A DNA stretch of 36,539 bases from Pelagibacteraceae bacterium AG-359-O02 (GTDB taxonomy: Bacteria; Pseudomonadota; Alphaproteobacteria; Pelagibacterales; Pelagibacteraceae). The stretch spans positions 1 to 36,539 of the forward strand of contig QCEU01000011.1 of NCBI GenBank assembly GCA_003280485.1, written 5' to 3'. Within the stretch, counting starts at the first letter, position 1. Each line of letters opens with the position of its first letter. Under the pieces are notes generated by a model. It was not told where the DNA came from and made no database searches. It saw nothing but the letters and a program-made list of their open reading frames with translations. The position numbers were made by a program, and so were the translations under genes. Shown here one piece after another: positions 15,748 through 25,912 of this stretch.

Positions 15748-17006
15748 TAATCAATTTTATTCATTTTAGCCGATCTACCAAGATCTTCTTCAATACGAAT
15801 AAGTTGGTTATATTTTGCTATTCTCTCTGATCTTGCTAGAGAACCAGTTTTGATTTGGTTTGAATTGGTGCCTACTGCTAAATCAGCAATAAATGTATCT
15901 TCAGTGTCACCAGATCTATGGGAGATGATTGTTTTAAAACCAATGAGTTGAGCAAATTTTATTACTTCTAACGTTTCGGTTACAGTTCCTATTTGATTCA
16001 ATTTTATTAAAATACTATTTGCAGATAAGTTTAGAAAGCCTATTTTTAATCTTTCAAGATTAGTTACAAAAAGATCATCACCTATTATTTGTGTTTTGTT
16101 TTTTGTTTCATTTACAAATTTAGACCATGCCTTCCAATCATCTTCACCAAATGGATCCTCGATTGATTTAATTTGATATTTTTTAATAAGTTGTAAGTAT
16201 TTTTTAATTGATTGATCAACACTTATGTAATTTTTAGAATGAATCGAATATTTGCCTTTTTTAATTAATTCATTTGCCGCAACATCTAAACAAATAGATA
16301 TATCTTTTCCATTTTTAAAACCTGATTTTTTGATCGCTTGAACTATAAGCTTTAAAGCACTCTCATTATCGCTTATCAATGGTGCAAAGCCACCTTCATC
16401 ACCTACATTAATAGAGTGACCTGCTTTTTTTAATAATACTTTTAAATTGTTTATTACTAAAAAACACATTCTGACAGCATCATTAAATGATTTTGCTTTA
16501 TCAGGTCTAATCATAAACTCTTGTATTCTTAGGCCATTATCAGCATGTGCACCCCCATTAATAATATTCATTAAAGGAAAGGGGAGTTTAAAATTTTTTT
16601 TAACAATAAAATTTTTATATAAAGGTATTTTTTTTACTTTTGCTGATAGTTTTTTTGCAGCCATAGATACAGCTAATATTGTATTCGCACCTAACTTTGT
16701 TTTTTGCTTTGTGCCATCTAAATTTATAAGAATACTATCTATTCTCTCTTGGTGATGGATATTTTGATTTTTTAATTTTTTTGAAATAATTTTATTAACA
16801 GTTACAACTGGTATTAAAACACTTTTTCCTAAGTATTTTTTGTTACTCTTATCTCTTTTTTCATAGGCCTCAAAAGTTCCTGTTGAAGCACCTGAAGGAC
16901 AAATTGCTGACGCACTTAAATTATTTGAAAATACTTCAGCTTCAATGGTGGGATTTCCTCTACTATCATAAACCTGTCTGGCTACAACTCTTTTGATTTT
17001 GCTCAT
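15747..17006 (-). CDS. eno: Enolase
   Basis: A 419-residue cytosolic enzyme interconverting 2-phosphoglycerate and phosphoenolpyruvate. The active-site set is complete: SGASTG loop (38-43), the pair GDEGG with Glu204, metal ligands Asp241, Glu283 and Asp310, base Lys335 in IKLNQIGT, and ISHRSGDTEDTFIADLAVG with His363. Length is normal for bacterial enolase. It starts 3 bp after kdsA and overlaps ftsB by one base, in the order pyrG-kdsA-eno-ftsB well known in Proteobacteria. Its product PEP is also the substrate of the adjacent KdsA. Confidence 0.98.
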   Translation of the reverse strand: MSKIKRVVARQVYDSRGNPTIEAEVFSNNLSASAICPSGASTGTFEAYEKRDKSNKKYLGKSVLIPVVTVNKIISKKLKNQNIHHQERIDSILINLDGTKQKTKLGANTILAVSMAAKKLSAKVKKIPLYKNFIVKKNFKLPFPLMNIINGGAHADNGLRIQEFMIRPDKAKSFNDAVRMCFLVINNLKVLLKKAGHSINVGDEGGFAPLISDNESALKLIVQAIKKSGFKNGKDISICLDVAANELIKKGKYSIHSKNYISVDQSIKKYLQLIKKYQIKSIEDPFGEDDWKAWSKFVNETKNKTQIIGDDLFVTNLERLKIGFLNLSANSILIKLNQIGTVTETLEVIKFAQLIGFKTIISHRSGDTEDTFIADLAVGTNSNQIKTGSLARSERIAKYNQLIRIEEDLGRSAKMNKID

Positions 17007-17009
17007 TAA

Positions 17010-17834
17010 TTACTTTTTAACTAAATTATCAATTTCTACAATTTGATTAATTAGCTCGTCTAATTTGTCTAAAGGGACCATGTTTGGGCCATCTGATGGA
17101 GCATTGTCAGGGTCCTGATGTGTTTCCAAAAAAATAGCTGCAACGCCTACTGCAACTGCTGCTCTCGACAAATACTCAACAAATTCTCTTTGACCACCAC
17201 TTTTTTCACCTAGACCACCAGGTTGTTGTACTGAATGTGTTCCATCAAATACTACTGGATAACCATTTTTAGCCATAATAGGAATAGATCTCATATCTGA
17301 GACCAATGTATTATAACCAAAGCTAGCTCCTCTTTCTGTTACTAAAATATTTTTATTACCACTATCAGAAATTTTTTTGGTTACATTCACCATATCCCAT
17401 GGCGCTAGAAATTGCCCCTTTTTTACATTAATAATTTTTTTAGTTTTAGCAGCAGCAATTAACAAATCTGTTTGTCTACAAAGAAATGCTGGTATCTGAA
17501 GAACATCTACGTGATGAGATACTATAGAACATTGTTCCGCATTATGTATATCAGTAAGAACTGGTACGTTAATATCTTTTTTGATTTTATCAAATACAGG
17601 TAGGGAGTTTTCTAAACCAGCTCCTCTTTTACCTTTCAAGCTTGTTCTATTAGCCTTATCAAAAGAAGTTTTATAAATAAATCCAATATTGTACTTTGTT
17701 GTAATTTCTCGAATTTTTCCTGCCATGTCCAAAGCATGTTGCTCGGTTTCAAGTTGACAAGGACCGGCTATTAAACAAATTTTATTTTTGTTTGAAATTT
17801 CTATACCATTACAATTAATTATTTTATTTTCCAT
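17010..17834 (-). CDS. kdsA: KDO-8-phosphate synthase
   Basis: A 274-residue aldol-type synthase condensing PEP with arabinose-5-phosphate to KDO-8-P, the first committed step to the inner-core LPS sugar KDO. It has IAGPCQLE (22-29), the substrate loop [11 protein letters not shown] (55-65), [21 protein letters not shown], and the C-terminal [22 protein letters not shown]. The Cys26 position suggests the family member could be metal-dependent, but this needs comparison with N/Cys-class enzymes. It overlaps pyrG by 11 bp and precedes eno by 3 bp. Confidence 0.97.
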   Translation of the reverse strand: MENKIINCNGIEISNKNKICLIAGPCQLETEQHALDMAGKIREITTKYNIGFIYKTSFDKANRTSLKGKRGAGLENSLPVFDKIKKDINVPVLTDIHNAEQCSIVSHHVDVLQIPAFLCRQTDLLIAAAKTKKIINVKKGQFLAPWDMVNVTKKISDSGNKNILVTERGASFGYNTLVSDMRSIPIMAKNGYPVVFDGTHSVQQPGGLGEKSGGQREFVEYLSRAAVAVGVAAIFLETHQDPDNAPSDGPNMVPLDKLDELINQIVEIDNLVKK

Positions 17835-19446
17835 TAAAAGATTTTGCAGATTTAATAAAAGAAGAGAATAAAGGATGAGGGTTTAAAGGTCTAGATTTAA
17901 ATTCTGGATGAAATTGGACTCCAATAAACCATGGATGATTTTTAAGTTCAATAATTTCAGGTAATTGATTATCAGGTGAAATTCCTGAAAACATTAAACC
18001 TTTTTTTTCAAATTTTTGCATTAAATTTATATTGACCTCATATCTATGTCTGTGTCTCTCTTTAATCATATTAGATTTATAAATATTTTTTATGGCAGAA
18101 TTATTTCTTAGTTTAGCCTCATAAATACCTAGTCTCATTGTTCCTCCCAAATTTTTATCTGTTCCTTTTATGATCTTTCCATCTTTGTTCCATTCATCAA
18201 TTAATCCTATTACGGGAAAACAATTTTGATCAAGTTCACTAGAGCCAGCTTTTTTAATTTTTAAAATATTTCTTGCAAACTCAATCATTGCCATTTGCAT
18301 TCCAAAACAAATACCTAGAAAAGGTACTTTTCTCTGTCTGGCATATCTAATTGCCTCAATTTTTCCCTCTGTTCCTCTCTTACCAAATCCTCCAGGAATC
18401 AGTATTCCTGATACATTTTTTAATTTTGAATTAATATCTTTTGATCTAAGTTTATCTGACTCAATTCTTACTAAGTTTACTTTAACTTTATTTGAAATTC
18501 CCCCATGAGTGAGTGCTTCATCAAGTGATTTGTATGCATCTTTTAAGTTTACATATTTGCCTATGATAGCAATATTTACTGTTCTTTTTGTCTTTAAAAC
18601 TATATTTGTAATTTTTTTCCAGGGGAGCAAGTTTGGTTTTTTTCTAGATTTTATTTTAAAGAATTTTAAAACCTGCTTATCTAATTTTTGATTAAAGAAA
18701 CTTATTGGAGCTTCATAAATAGTTTTTACATCAACTGTTTCTATAACATTAGCAATATCCACATTACAAAATAATGATATTTTTCTTCTTTGGTCTAAAG
18801 GAATAGACTGTTGAGATCTACAGATCACTATATCAGGCTGAATTCCTATACTTCTTAATTCTTTTACAGAATGTTGTGTTGGCTTTGTTTTAATTTCATC
18901 TGAAGATTTTAAAAAAGGAACAAATGTTAAATGAATAAATAACGATTTTGATCTTCCATTATCATTTGAAAACTGTCTTATAGCTTCTAAAAATGGTAAA
19001 CTCTCTATATCACCAACTGTTCCTCCAATTTCACAAATTACAAAATCTTCATTTGTGATATCTTTTTTTATAAACTCTTTAATTCTATCTGTAACATGTG
19101 GAATTACCTGAACAGTTTTTCCTAGATAACCACCTCTTCTCTCCTTTTTGATTATGTCGCTGTATATTCTGCCTGTTGTTATGTTGTCAGATTGTTTGGC
19201 TGAAATATCTGTAAATCTTTCATAATGTCCTAAATCTAAATCAGTTTCAGCCCCATCATCAGTGACAAAAACTTCACCATGTTGAAAAGGGCTCATTGTT
19301 CCTGGATCTACATTTAAGTATGGATCCATCTTTCTTATTCTAACCTTAAATCCTTGTGATCTAAGTAAGTATCCAAGCGATGCTGATGATAATCCTTTAC
19401 CGAGTGATGAAACCACGCCGCCAGTGACAAATATATATCGCGCCAT
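17824..19446 (-). CDS. pyrG: CTP synthase
   Basis: A 540-residue enzyme aminating UTP to CTP with glutamine nitrogen. The synthase domain begins [17 protein letters not shown] (P-loop). Mg/ATP and CTP-feedback elements such as [20 protein letters not shown] and [12 protein letters not shown] follow. The class I glutaminase domain (~290-540) has the nucleophile Cys380 in FLGICFGMQ and the dyad His513/Glu515 in GVQFHPEF. Length is that expected. It follows secG by 40 bp; its 3' end overlaps kdsA by 11 bp. Confidence 0.98.
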   Translation of the reverse strand: MARYIFVTGGVVSSLGKGLSSASLGYLLRSQGFKVRIRKMDPYLNVDPGTMSPFQHGEVFVTDDGAETDLDLGHYERFTDISAKQSDNITTGRIYSDIIKKERRGGYLGKTVQVIPHVTDRIKEFIKKDITNEDFVICEIGGTVGDIESLPFLEAIRQFSNDNGRSKSLFIHLTFVPFLKSSDEIKTKPTQHSVKELRSIGIQPDIVICRSQQSIPLDQRRKISLFCNVDIANVIETVDVKTIYEAPISFFNQKLDKQVLKFFKIKSRKKPNLLPWKKITNIVLKTKRTVNIAIIGKYVNLKDAYKSLDEALTHGGISNKVKVNLVRIESDKLRSKDINSKLKNVSGILIPGGFGKRGTEGKIEAIRYARQRKVPFLGICFGMQMAMIEFARNILKIKKAGSSELDQNCFPVIGLIDEWNKDGKIIKGTDKNLGGTMRLGIYEAKLRNNSAIKNIYKSNMIKERHRHRYEVNINLMQKFEKKGLMFSGISPDNQLPEIIELKNHPWFIGVQFHPEFKSRPLNPHPLFSSFIKSAKSFNGK

Positions 19447-19486
19447 GGAATTATGTTATAGTCAATGATTTATAAAAAGAAAAGTA

Positions 19487-19789
19487 TTAATTATTATTTT
19501 CTGGTAATTTAGGAGCATCATCTGCATTTTCTTCTATTTTATCAATTACTGAAGTGTTTGAAGAAAGTTCTCCTCGTGAAATGATAGTTAATCCTAGACT
19601 GCAAATTATAAATAATGTTGCAACAATAGCTGTTGCTTTAGTCATAAAATTCCCAGCTGACCTTGAAAACATAAAGTTATCTTGAGATACTCCAATACCC
19701 AGGGCACCACCTTCAGATTTTTGGAACAAAACCAGTAATACTAAAATTGCAGCCAATATTATATTTATAATTAATAGTATGTTTTCCAC
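19487..19789 (-). CDS. secG: Preprotein translocase subunit SecG
   Basis: A 100-residue accessory subunit of the SecYEG channel. Two hydrophobic segments (about 3-22 and 50-70) flank the conserved cytoplasmic loop FQKSEGGALGIGVSQDNFMF. A short acidic tail (EENADDAPKLPENN) follows. The tpiA-secG-pyrG order is usual in Alphaproteobacteria. It begins 5 bp after tpiA. Confidence 0.94.
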   Translation of the reverse strand: MENILLIINIILAAILVLLVLFQKSEGGALGIGVSQDNFMFSRSAGNFMTKATAIVATLFIICSLGLTIISRGELSSNTSVIDKIEENADDAPKLPENNN

Positions 19790-19794
19790 GACGC

Positions 19795-20541
19795 CTAATT
19801 AATTGATTTTTTCATTATATCAATAAATATTTTTTCATTAGTTGATGCTCCACCTATCAAAAAACCATCAATATTATCGATTCTCATCAAATTTTTTATA
19901 TTTTTTGGGTTTACAGAGCCTCCATATAAAATCTTAGATTTTGTAAATTTTTTTGAAATCTTTAAGGTGTTTTTTATAAATCTAATATTTTTTTTTAAAT
20001 CATTGTCATTAGGAATAATACCTGTACCAATCGACCAAACAGGTTCATATGCAATTATAACCTTACTTAAATTTTTTAAATTTTTTAAACCTTGAAGTAA
20101 TTGTTTCCTTAAAACAAATTTAGTTTTATTATTTTTTTTATCAATTAATTTTTCACCAATACACAAAATAACATTCAATTTTTCTTTTAATGCAGATTTA
20201 ATCTTTGAATTAATTTTTTTATTATCATTTTCTAATCGAGTTTCTGAATGTCCAATAATAACAAACTTACCACCTAAGTCCTTAATCATCTTTGAACTAA
20301 TGGCTCCTGTGAAAGGTCCATACTTAGGGTGGACATGACAGTCTTGGGCACCAATTTTAATATTTGAATTTCTAGTTTTATCTACAAAAGATTTAATCAA
20401 TGTATAAGGTGGGCAATAAATAATCTTAACTTTGAGTTTCTTTATTTTTGAATAACTTATTACTTTATTTAACGAATTTACAGACTTGGTTGACCCAAAC
20501 ATCTTCCAATTAGCAATGAAATAAATATTATTATTTGTCAT
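19795..20541 (-). CDS. tpiA: Triosephosphate isomerase
   Basis: A 248-residue TIM-barrel enzyme interconverting DHAP and glyceraldehyde-3-phosphate. Catalytic residues are present: Asn11 and Lys13 in ANWKMFGS, His98 in IIGHSETR (GHSERR in many homologues), and Glu166 in AYEPVWSIGTG. The phosphate loop is LYGGSVNPKN. It heads the minus-strand operon tpiA-secG-pyrG-kdsA-eno-ftsB-lipA-ratA and is divergent from the ppiD-like gene across 61 bp. Confidence 0.97.
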   Translation of the reverse strand: MTNNNIYFIANWKMFGSTKSVNSLNKVISYSKIKKLKVKIIYCPPYTLIKSFVDKTRNSNIKIGAQDCHVHPKYGPFTGAISSKMIKDLGGKFVIIGHSETRLENDNKKINSKIKSALKEKLNVILCIGEKLIDKKNNKTKFVLRKQLLQGLKNLKNLSKVIIAYEPVWSIGTGIIPNDNDLKKNIRFIKNTLKISKKFTKSKILYGGSVNPKNIKNLMRIDNIDGFLIGGASTNEKIFIDIMKKSIN

Positions 20542-20602
20542 AAAGATTAATATAATTTATATGTTTATTTTTTTTTAGATCAATAAATAAAGACTATAAG
20601 AT
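20542..20602. promoter_or_regulatory. 61-bp divergent promoter region, tpiA / ppiD-like
   Basis: An A/T-rich spacer that must hold promoters for two long divergent operons. Several TATA-like hexamers can be picked in either direction (for example TATAAT-like stretches near 20550-20562), but none is paired with a convincing -35, and no operator is recognised. I claim only the position. Confidence 0.4.
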
Positions 20603-22024
20603 ATGATTAATAAATTAAGAAGCTTTTCGAATTCCAAGTTAGCTGGGGTGCTTGTGGGAATTATTATAATTCCATTTGTATTTTGGGGTATGGGTAGTGT
20701 CTTTAGCGGTGGTAATGCTAATAACGTTGCTAAGATAAACAATGAAGCAATCTCATCAAAAGATTTTACAAATTTTATAAACGAGTCAAGACTTACAAGT
20801 GACGTTATAAAAGCAAACATAGATAAAAATATTATTGAACAAATTTTATCTGAACTAGTATCTGAAAAACTAATTGAGATGGAAATTAAAGAACTAAATG
20901 TTTCTATATCTGAGGAGTCTTTAGCAAATAAAATAAGATCTAATCCTATTTTACTTGATGATAATCAAAAATTTTCAAGATTAAAATATGAAAAATTCCT
21001 ATTAGAAAATAATTTAAGTGCTACAGCTTTTGAAAGTTCTTTAAAAAAACAAGAACTAAAAAAAAATTTATTTAATTATATTAGTGGAGGAATTAAATCA
21101 CCTTATTTTTTAAAAAATAAAATATATATTAATGAAAATAAAAAAATTGAGATTCAATTTTTAGATTTAGATTTAGTCCATGATAAAACTGCATCTAATT
21201 TAGAGATTGAAAATTTCATTAAAGATAATCAAGAAAATCTAAAAATGGATTTTATTGATGTAACTTATGCAAAAATAACTCCTAAAGAATTAGTTGAAAT
21301 AAATGAGTTTAATGATGAGTTTTTTAAGAAAATCGATGAAATAGAAAACAAAATTTTAAACGGGTCTAATTTAAAAGAAATTAATGAAATTTATAATTTA
21401 AATATAAATGAAATAAATAAATTTGTATTGAAAGAGGATTCAGATGAGATTCTTAAAGAAATTTATTCAAGAAGAAGCCAGGATAAGATACAATTAGTTG
21501 ATAAAAATGATTATTATTTAATCTTTGAAATATCAAATATCATCAAAAAAATTCCAAATAAAGCAGATTCAAAATTTTTAGAAATTGTTAGAAATAAAGT
21601 CATACTAAAAAAGAAATTTGAATTTAATAAAAGTCTTTTCGAAAAAATTGATGAAAAATCATTTAATGATGAAGAATTTATAAAATTATCAAAGAACCTA
21701 AACAACATTAAGACTATAACTGTTAATAACCTTAATGATTATGAAGTTTTTGATCCAGATTCTTTAAATCTTTTATACACATTGCCAAATGAAAGTTTTT
21801 CACTAGTTACCGGACAGGAGAACAAAGTATTTCTCACAAAAATTAAAAATATTTATTATTCAGACATGGATAAAAACACTAATATTATTAAAGAATATTC
21901 TATTAAAGCTAATAACGATATAATAAATGATGTTTATACTTCTTACGATCTTTCTTTAAATTCAAAATATAGGGTAAAAATTTTTAATCAAACAGTTGAT
22001 AGAGTTAAAAATTATTTTAGATAA
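20603..22024 (+). CDS. PpiD/SurA-N-like membrane-anchored periplasmic chaperone
   Basis: A 473-residue protein resembling PpiD. A short cytoplasmic start (MINKLRSFSNSKLAG), one membrane anchor (about residues 14-35, VLVGIIIIPFVFWGMGSVF), then a SurA_N-type helical region from ~42 (VAKINNEAISSKDFTNFINE) to ~165. PpiD assists folding of secreted proteins leaving SecYEG. Typical PpiD proteins are about 600 residues with a parvulin domain. Here I cannot find the parvulin signature, and the protein is shorter, so it may act only as a chaperone. Position before trpE (one-base TAATG overlap) is the usual alphaproteobacterial one. Confidence 0.8.
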   Translation: MINKLRSFSNSKLAGVLVGIIIIPFVFWGMGSVFSGGNANNVAKINNEAISSKDFTNFINESRLTSDVIKANIDKNIIEQILSELVSEKLIEMEIKELNVSISEESLANKIRSNPILLDDNQKFSRLKYEKFLLENNLSATAFESSLKKQELKKNLFNYISGGIKSPYFLKNKIYINENKKIEIQFLDLDLVHDKTASNLEIENFIKDNQENLKMDFIDVTYAKITPKELVEINEFNDEFFKKIDEIENKILNGSNLKEINEIYNLNINEINKFVLKEDSDEILKEIYSRRSQDKIQLVDKNDYYLIFEISNIIKKIPNKADSKFLEIVRNKVILKKKFEFNKSLFEKIDEKSFNDEEFIKLSKNLNNIKTITVNNLNDYEVFDPDSLNLLYTLPNESFSLVTGQENKVFLTKIKNIYYSDMDKNTNIIKEYSIKANNDIINDVYTSYDLSLNSKYRVKIFNQTVDRVKNYFR

Positions 22025-23481
22025 TGTTGAACATAAGTCTAAAATTATTCGAACAAAATCATAAAAAAAATATAAATCAAGTTCTTTATCATTCGATTAA
22101 ATCAAATGGAATTTATGAAATAGAAAATTTAATTAATAATTTTTTAAATGTAAGGAATAGTTTTATATTTGAATCTGTAGAAAAAGGTTTCATAAAGGGT
22201 AGGTACACGATATTTGGTAAGAATCCTGATAAGATTTGGGAGTTTAATAATAATAACTGTATTTTGAATTATGAAAATAAGAGAAAGAAATTAAGAGGAA
22301 CACCAAAAGATAATATTGAAAAAATAATCGAAAATTTTAATTTTAAAATACCTAGTGAATTACCACCAATTAGCTCAATTATATCAGGGTATTTCTCTTA
22401 TGATACAATACGATATATTGAGAAAATACCCAATAGTACCAAAAATGATCTTAAAATTCCTGATGCAAGAATTTTGAGACCGAAAAATCTTGTAGTTTTT
22501 GATAATGCAGAAAAAAAATTATATTTTATAGTTAATTGTTTTTTAGATGAAAAAATCAAAGATTATCAAGCTAAGTATGAACAAATACAAAAAGAAATAG
22601 AAGAAATGATTTTTTTAGCAAACTATAGTTACAAAATAAATCAGTCAAAAAGTAAAACTTCCAAACCGAAGGTTAAATCAAATATCTCAAAAAAGAAATT
22701 CCTTAGCAATGTTTCTAAGGCTAAAAATTACATTAAAATTGGAGATATTTTTCAAGTTGTTCTAAGCCAAAGGTTTGAAACGGATCTTAAAAAAGAACCT
22801 CTGGATATTTATAAAAAATTAAGAATTACTAACCCTTCTCCTTTCATGTATTTTTTTAACTTTGAAGACTTTCAAATTATAGGTGCGAGTCCTGAAATAC
22901 TTGTAAGGCTTAGGGATAATAAAATAACTATTAGACCTATTGCTGGAACAAGACCTAGAGGTAAAAATAAAAAGGAAGACAAATTTTATGAAAAGGATCT
23001 TTTAAAGGATAAAAAAGAGCTTTCTGAGCACCTGATGCTTCTTGATCTTGGCAGAAATGATACTGGAAAAGTTTCTAAAATTAACTCTGTTAAGGTTACT
23101 GAAAGTTTTAAGATAGAACGATATTCACATGTAATGCATATAGTTTCCAATGTTGAAGGTGTATTTAATAAAAAATTTGGTAAATTTGACACATTATTAG
23201 CTGGTTTTCCTGCTGGAACAGTATCAGGTGCGCCTAAAATAAGAGCCATGGAAATTATAGATGAATTAGAAACGACAAGAAGAAAAGTTTATGCAGGAGG
23301 TATTGGTTATTTTTCTGCAAATGGTGATTTTGACACTTGTATCGCACTTAGAACAGCAATTTCAAAAAATAAAAAGTTTTATGTACAGTCTGGAGCAGGA
23401 ATAGTTGCAGACAGTAAACCAATTAATGAATTTAATGAAACTGTAAATAAAGCAAAAGCTTTAATTAAGGCTTTGGAATAA
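22024..23481 (+). CDS. trpE: Anthranilate synthase component I
   Basis: A 485-residue chorismate-utilising subunit that makes anthranilate with ammonia from TrpG. The N-terminal region has the tryptophan-binding element in the form IFESVEKGFIKGRYTIFG (LLES in many homologues). The C-terminal chorismate-binding domain has GDIFQVVLSQRF, NPSPFMYFFNF, GASPEILVR, RPIAGTRPRG, LLDLGRNDTGKVS, FPAGTVSGAPKIRAMEII and the final QSGAGIVADSKP. It is translationally coupled to the ppiD-like gene. There is no leader peptide or attenuator before it, so control by attenuation is not evident. Confidence 0.97.
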   Translation: MLNISLKLFEQNHKKNINQVLYHSIKSNGIYEIENLINNFLNVRNSFIFESVEKGFIKGRYTIFGKNPDKIWEFNNNNCILNYENKRKKLRGTPKDNIEKIIENFNFKIPSELPPISSIISGYFSYDTIRYIEKIPNSTKNDLKIPDARILRPKNLVVFDNAEKKLYFIVNCFLDEKIKDYQAKYEQIQKEIEEMIFLANYSYKINQSKSKTSKPKVKSNISKKKFLSNVSKAKNYIKIGDIFQVVLSQRFETDLKKEPLDIYKKLRITNPSPFMYFFNFEDFQIIGASPEILVRLRDNKITIRPIAGTRPRGKNKKEDKFYEKDLLKDKKELSEHLMLLDLGRNDTGKVSKINSVKVTESFKIERYSHVMHIVSNVEGVFNKKFGKFDTLLAGFPAGTVSGAPKIRAMEIIDELETTRRKVYAGGIGYFSANGDFDTCIALRTAISKNKKFYVQSGAGIVADSKPINEFNETVNKAKALIKALE

Positions 23482-23486
23482 GAATT

Positions 23487-24050
23487 ATGAAAATAATTTT
23501 AATTGATAATTATGATAGTTTTACATTCAATTTATATCACTATGTTTCATCCTTTGCTAAAGTGGATGTTTTTAGAAATGATAAAATAGATCATCATTTT
23601 ATTTTAAAAAAAGGTTATAATAAAATTATAATTTCTCCAGGACCTGGAAATCCCAATCAATCTGGAAATTGTTTAAAGATAGTAAAAAATTTGTATAAAA
23701 AAATGCCAATTCTTGGTGTTTGCTTAGGTCATCAAATCATTGGTCAAATATTTGGTTCTAAGATAATTCAAGCTAAAAAACTTGTACATGGAAAGACAAG
23801 CAATATTATAAATAAGAAAATTGGTATTCTTAATAATTTACCAAAAAATTTCACAGCTACTAGATATCATAGTTTAGTAATTGATAGAAAATCTTTATCT
23901 AAAGATTTAAAAATTACATCTAGTACATCCGATGGAACAATTATGGGTGTTATGCATAAGGAATACAAAACCCACGGAGTTCAATTTCATCCTGAAAGTA
24001 TTAAGACAAAATATGGTTTAAAAATTTTAGAGAACTTTGTAAAAGAGTAA
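23487..24050 (+). CDS. trpG: Anthranilate synthase component II (glutaminase)
   Basis: A 187-residue class I glutamine amidotransferase that feeds ammonia to TrpE. The triad is complete: nucleophile Cys79 in GVCLGHQ, and His168 and Glu170 in GVQFHPES. The oxyanion segment IISPGPGNP (48-56) and RYHSLVI are also present. It is a stand-alone subunit, not fused to TrpD, and starts 5 bp after trpE. A dual role in p-aminobenzoate synthesis cannot be excluded. Confidence 0.96.
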   Translation: MKIILIDNYDSFTFNLYHYVSSFAKVDVFRNDKIDHHFILKKGYNKIIISPGPGNPNQSGNCLKIVKNLYKKMPILGVCLGHQIIGQIFGSKIIQAKKLVHGKTSNIINKKIGILNNLPKNFTATRYHSLVIDRKSLSKDLKITSSTSDGTIMGVMHKEYKTHGVQFHPESIKTKYGLKILENFVKE

Positions 24051-24052
24051 AA

Positions 24053-25045
24053 ATGGATCAATTTTTAGAAAAGCTAAGAAAAAAAATTAATTTAAATTTT
24101 GATGAAAGTAAAAATGCATTTAAGATTTTAATGAATGGTGAGGCCAGTGATCAACAAATTTACGATTTTTTAACTTTATTGTCAGATAAAGGCGAGGTTT
24201 CAGATGAAATAGCTGGAGGTGTATATATATTAAGAGATAAATCAAAAAGAGTAAAAGCTGAAAATTGCATTGATACTTGTGGTACTGGTGGCGATGGAAA
24301 AGATACTCTAAATATTTCAACAGCATCAGCGCTGTTGTTAGCAAGCATGGGTGTGAAAGTTGCAAAGCATGGAAATAAAGCAGTTTCGTCAAAATGTGGT
24401 TCAGCTGACGTTCTTGAAGCCTTAAAAATAAATATCAACTTAGAGCCAAATCAAATCGAAGAGCAAATTAAAAATAATAATTTTGGCTTTATGTTCGCTC
24501 CAAATTACCATTCTGCAATGAAATATGTTGGTCCAACAAGAAAAAAAATCGGAAAAAGGACTATTTTTAATATGATAGGTCCATTAAGCAGCCCAGCACT
24601 TGTTGAAAGACAGGTAATTGGTGTTTTTGATAATAAACTTCTAAAAATTTTTGCCAATGCACTAAAAAATCTAAATTTAAAATTTGCTTGGATTCTAAAT
24701 AGTGAGGATGGTTTAGATGAAATATCACCTTATGCCAAAACTAATGTTGTGCAATTGAAAAATAATGAAATATCAGAGTTTATAATTGATCCAAATAAAT
24801 TAAATGTAAATGCAGACAAATTTGAAAATTTAGTCGGAAATGATGCTAAATTTAATTCTGATAAAATTTTAAAAATATTTCAAGGTGAAGATAATGATTT
24901 TTCAAAAGCCGTATGTTTAAATGCTGCAGCAGGGTTAATGATATCTGAAAAATATGATGATTTTAAAATTGCTTATAATTTTACTAGAGGTTTTATTAAG
25001 TCTGGCACAGCATTCAAATTTTTAAAAAGTTTACAAAATGTCTGA
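24053..25045 (+). CDS. trpD: Anthranilate phosphoribosyltransferase
   Basis: A 330-residue enzyme transferring the phosphoribosyl group of PRPP to anthranilate. The PRPP-binding motif CGTGGDGKDTLNIST spans 76-90, KHGNKAVSSKCGSADV spans 105-120, and MFAPNYHSAMKYVGPTRKKI carries the anthranilate-site residues. GPLSSPA follows. Family length. It starts 2 bp after trpG and its 3' end overlaps trpC by 8 bp. Confidence 0.97.
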   Translation: MDQFLEKLRKKINLNFDESKNAFKILMNGEASDQQIYDFLTLLSDKGEVSDEIAGGVYILRDKSKRVKAENCIDTCGTGGDGKDTLNISTASALLLASMGVKVAKHGNKAVSSKCGSADVLEALKININLEPNQIEEQIKNNNFGFMFAPNYHSAMKYVGPTRKKIGKRTIFNMIGPLSSPALVERQVIGVFDNKLLKIFANALKNLNLKFAWILNSEDGLDEISPYAKTNVVQLKNNEISEFIIDPNKLNVNADKFENLVGNDAKFNSDKILKIFQGEDNDFSKAVCLNAAAGLMISEKYDDFKIAYNFTRGFIKSGTAFKFLKSLQNV

Positions 25046-25829
25046 AAATATCCTTCAGAAAATAATTAATCAAAAGAAAACTAAAATTGAAAAATTAAAA
25101 CTTGAAATCGATATAAATAGCTTACTGCATGCAATTAATGAGAAGGACGTTTTTTATGATTTCAAAAAGAAAATACAAACGAAAATCTCAGAAAATAAAA
25201 TATCCGTAATTGCTGAAATAAAAAAAGCAAGTCCGTCTGCAGGTATTTTGATAGATGACTATGATCCGGTTAAAATTGCCAATATATATAATTCTAAGAA
25301 TGTCACATGTTTGTCTGTATTAACTGAAGAAGATTTTTTTTTAGGAAATCTATCTCATATTTCTGAAATTAAAAAAAAAATTGAATTACCCATTCTTTGT
25401 AAAGATTTTTTTGTTGATAAATTTCAAGTACCTTTAGCAAAAAGTTACGGTGCTGATGCAGTCCTGATTATATTAGCCGGTATTTCTGAAAAAACTGCTG
25501 ATGAAATTTACGAGGAAGCTTTAAAGCATAATATGAGTGTAATTGTTGAAGTTCATACAATTGGTGAGGCAGAAAAATCAGTAAAATATCCGGAGGCTTT
25601 AATTGGTATTAATAACCGAAACCTAAAAACTCTTAAAACTGAGATAAATACAACTTATGATATATATGATGTTGTTTCAAATCACTCTTCCCCTCTAATT
25701 TCTGAGAGTGGTCTAAAAACAAAAGATGAATTGCTTGATATAAAAAACAGGACCTCAATAAACACTTTTTTAATTGGTGAATCACTTTTAAAAGATTTAG
25801 AAAATAATAATATTTTTTCTCTTTTATAA
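25038..25829 (+). CDS. trpC: Indole-3-glycerol-phosphate synthase
   Basis: A 263-residue TIM-barrel enzyme forming indole-3-glycerol phosphate. Catalytic segments are present: VIAEIKKASPSAGIL (57-71, catalytic Glu and Lys), LCKDFFVDKFQ with the general-acid Lys122, GADAVLIILAGI, IGINNRNLKTL, and SESGLKT. It is monofunctional, not fused to TrpF; trpF, trpB and trpA are not in this window. It ends the ppiD-trpEGDC operon. Confidence 0.97.
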   Translation: MSENILQKIINQKKTKIEKLKLEIDINSLLHAINEKDVFYDFKKKIQTKISENKISVIAEIKKASPSAGILIDDYDPVKIANIYNSKNVTCLSVLTEEDFFLGNLSHISEIKKKIELPILCKDFFVDKFQVPLAKSYGADAVLIILAGISEKTADEIYEEALKHNMSVIVEVHTIGEAEKSVKYPEALIGINNRNLKTLKTEINTTYDIYDVVSNHSSPLISESGLKTKDELLDIKNRTSINTFLIGESLLKDLENNNIFSLL

Positions 25830-25841
25830 AATTTTCCAGGA

Positions 25842-25890
25842 TTTATCGTGCTTTTTAGCTGTTGTATAAATAAAGGAACTTTTATAGAAC
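25842..25890 (+). promoter_or_regulatory. lexA promoter with SOS box
   Basis: GAAC (25876-25879), seven bases TTTTATA, and GAAC (25887-25890) form a perfect GAAC-N7-GAAC direct repeat, the alphaproteobacterial LexA operator. TATAAA at 25865-25870 can serve as -10, with a weak TTTATC -35 at 25842-25847 (17-bp spacing). The operator would then cover the transcription start. It lies 23 bp before the preferred lexA ATG, which fits autoregulation. The box is seen directly; the -35/-10 assignment is an inference. Confidence 0.8.
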
Positions 25891-25912
25891 ATCGATGTAC
25901 TTAATTTGTTCT

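Noticed and set aside
24120..24438. Overlapping minus-strand open frames inside trpD, and similar frames inside other genes
   Set aside because: They are shadows of well-identified genes, lack ribosome sites and resemble no family.
25895..25912. Longer lexA start at 25895
   Set aside because: It adds MYLICS, which is not in the family, and would leave almost no leader after the SOS box.
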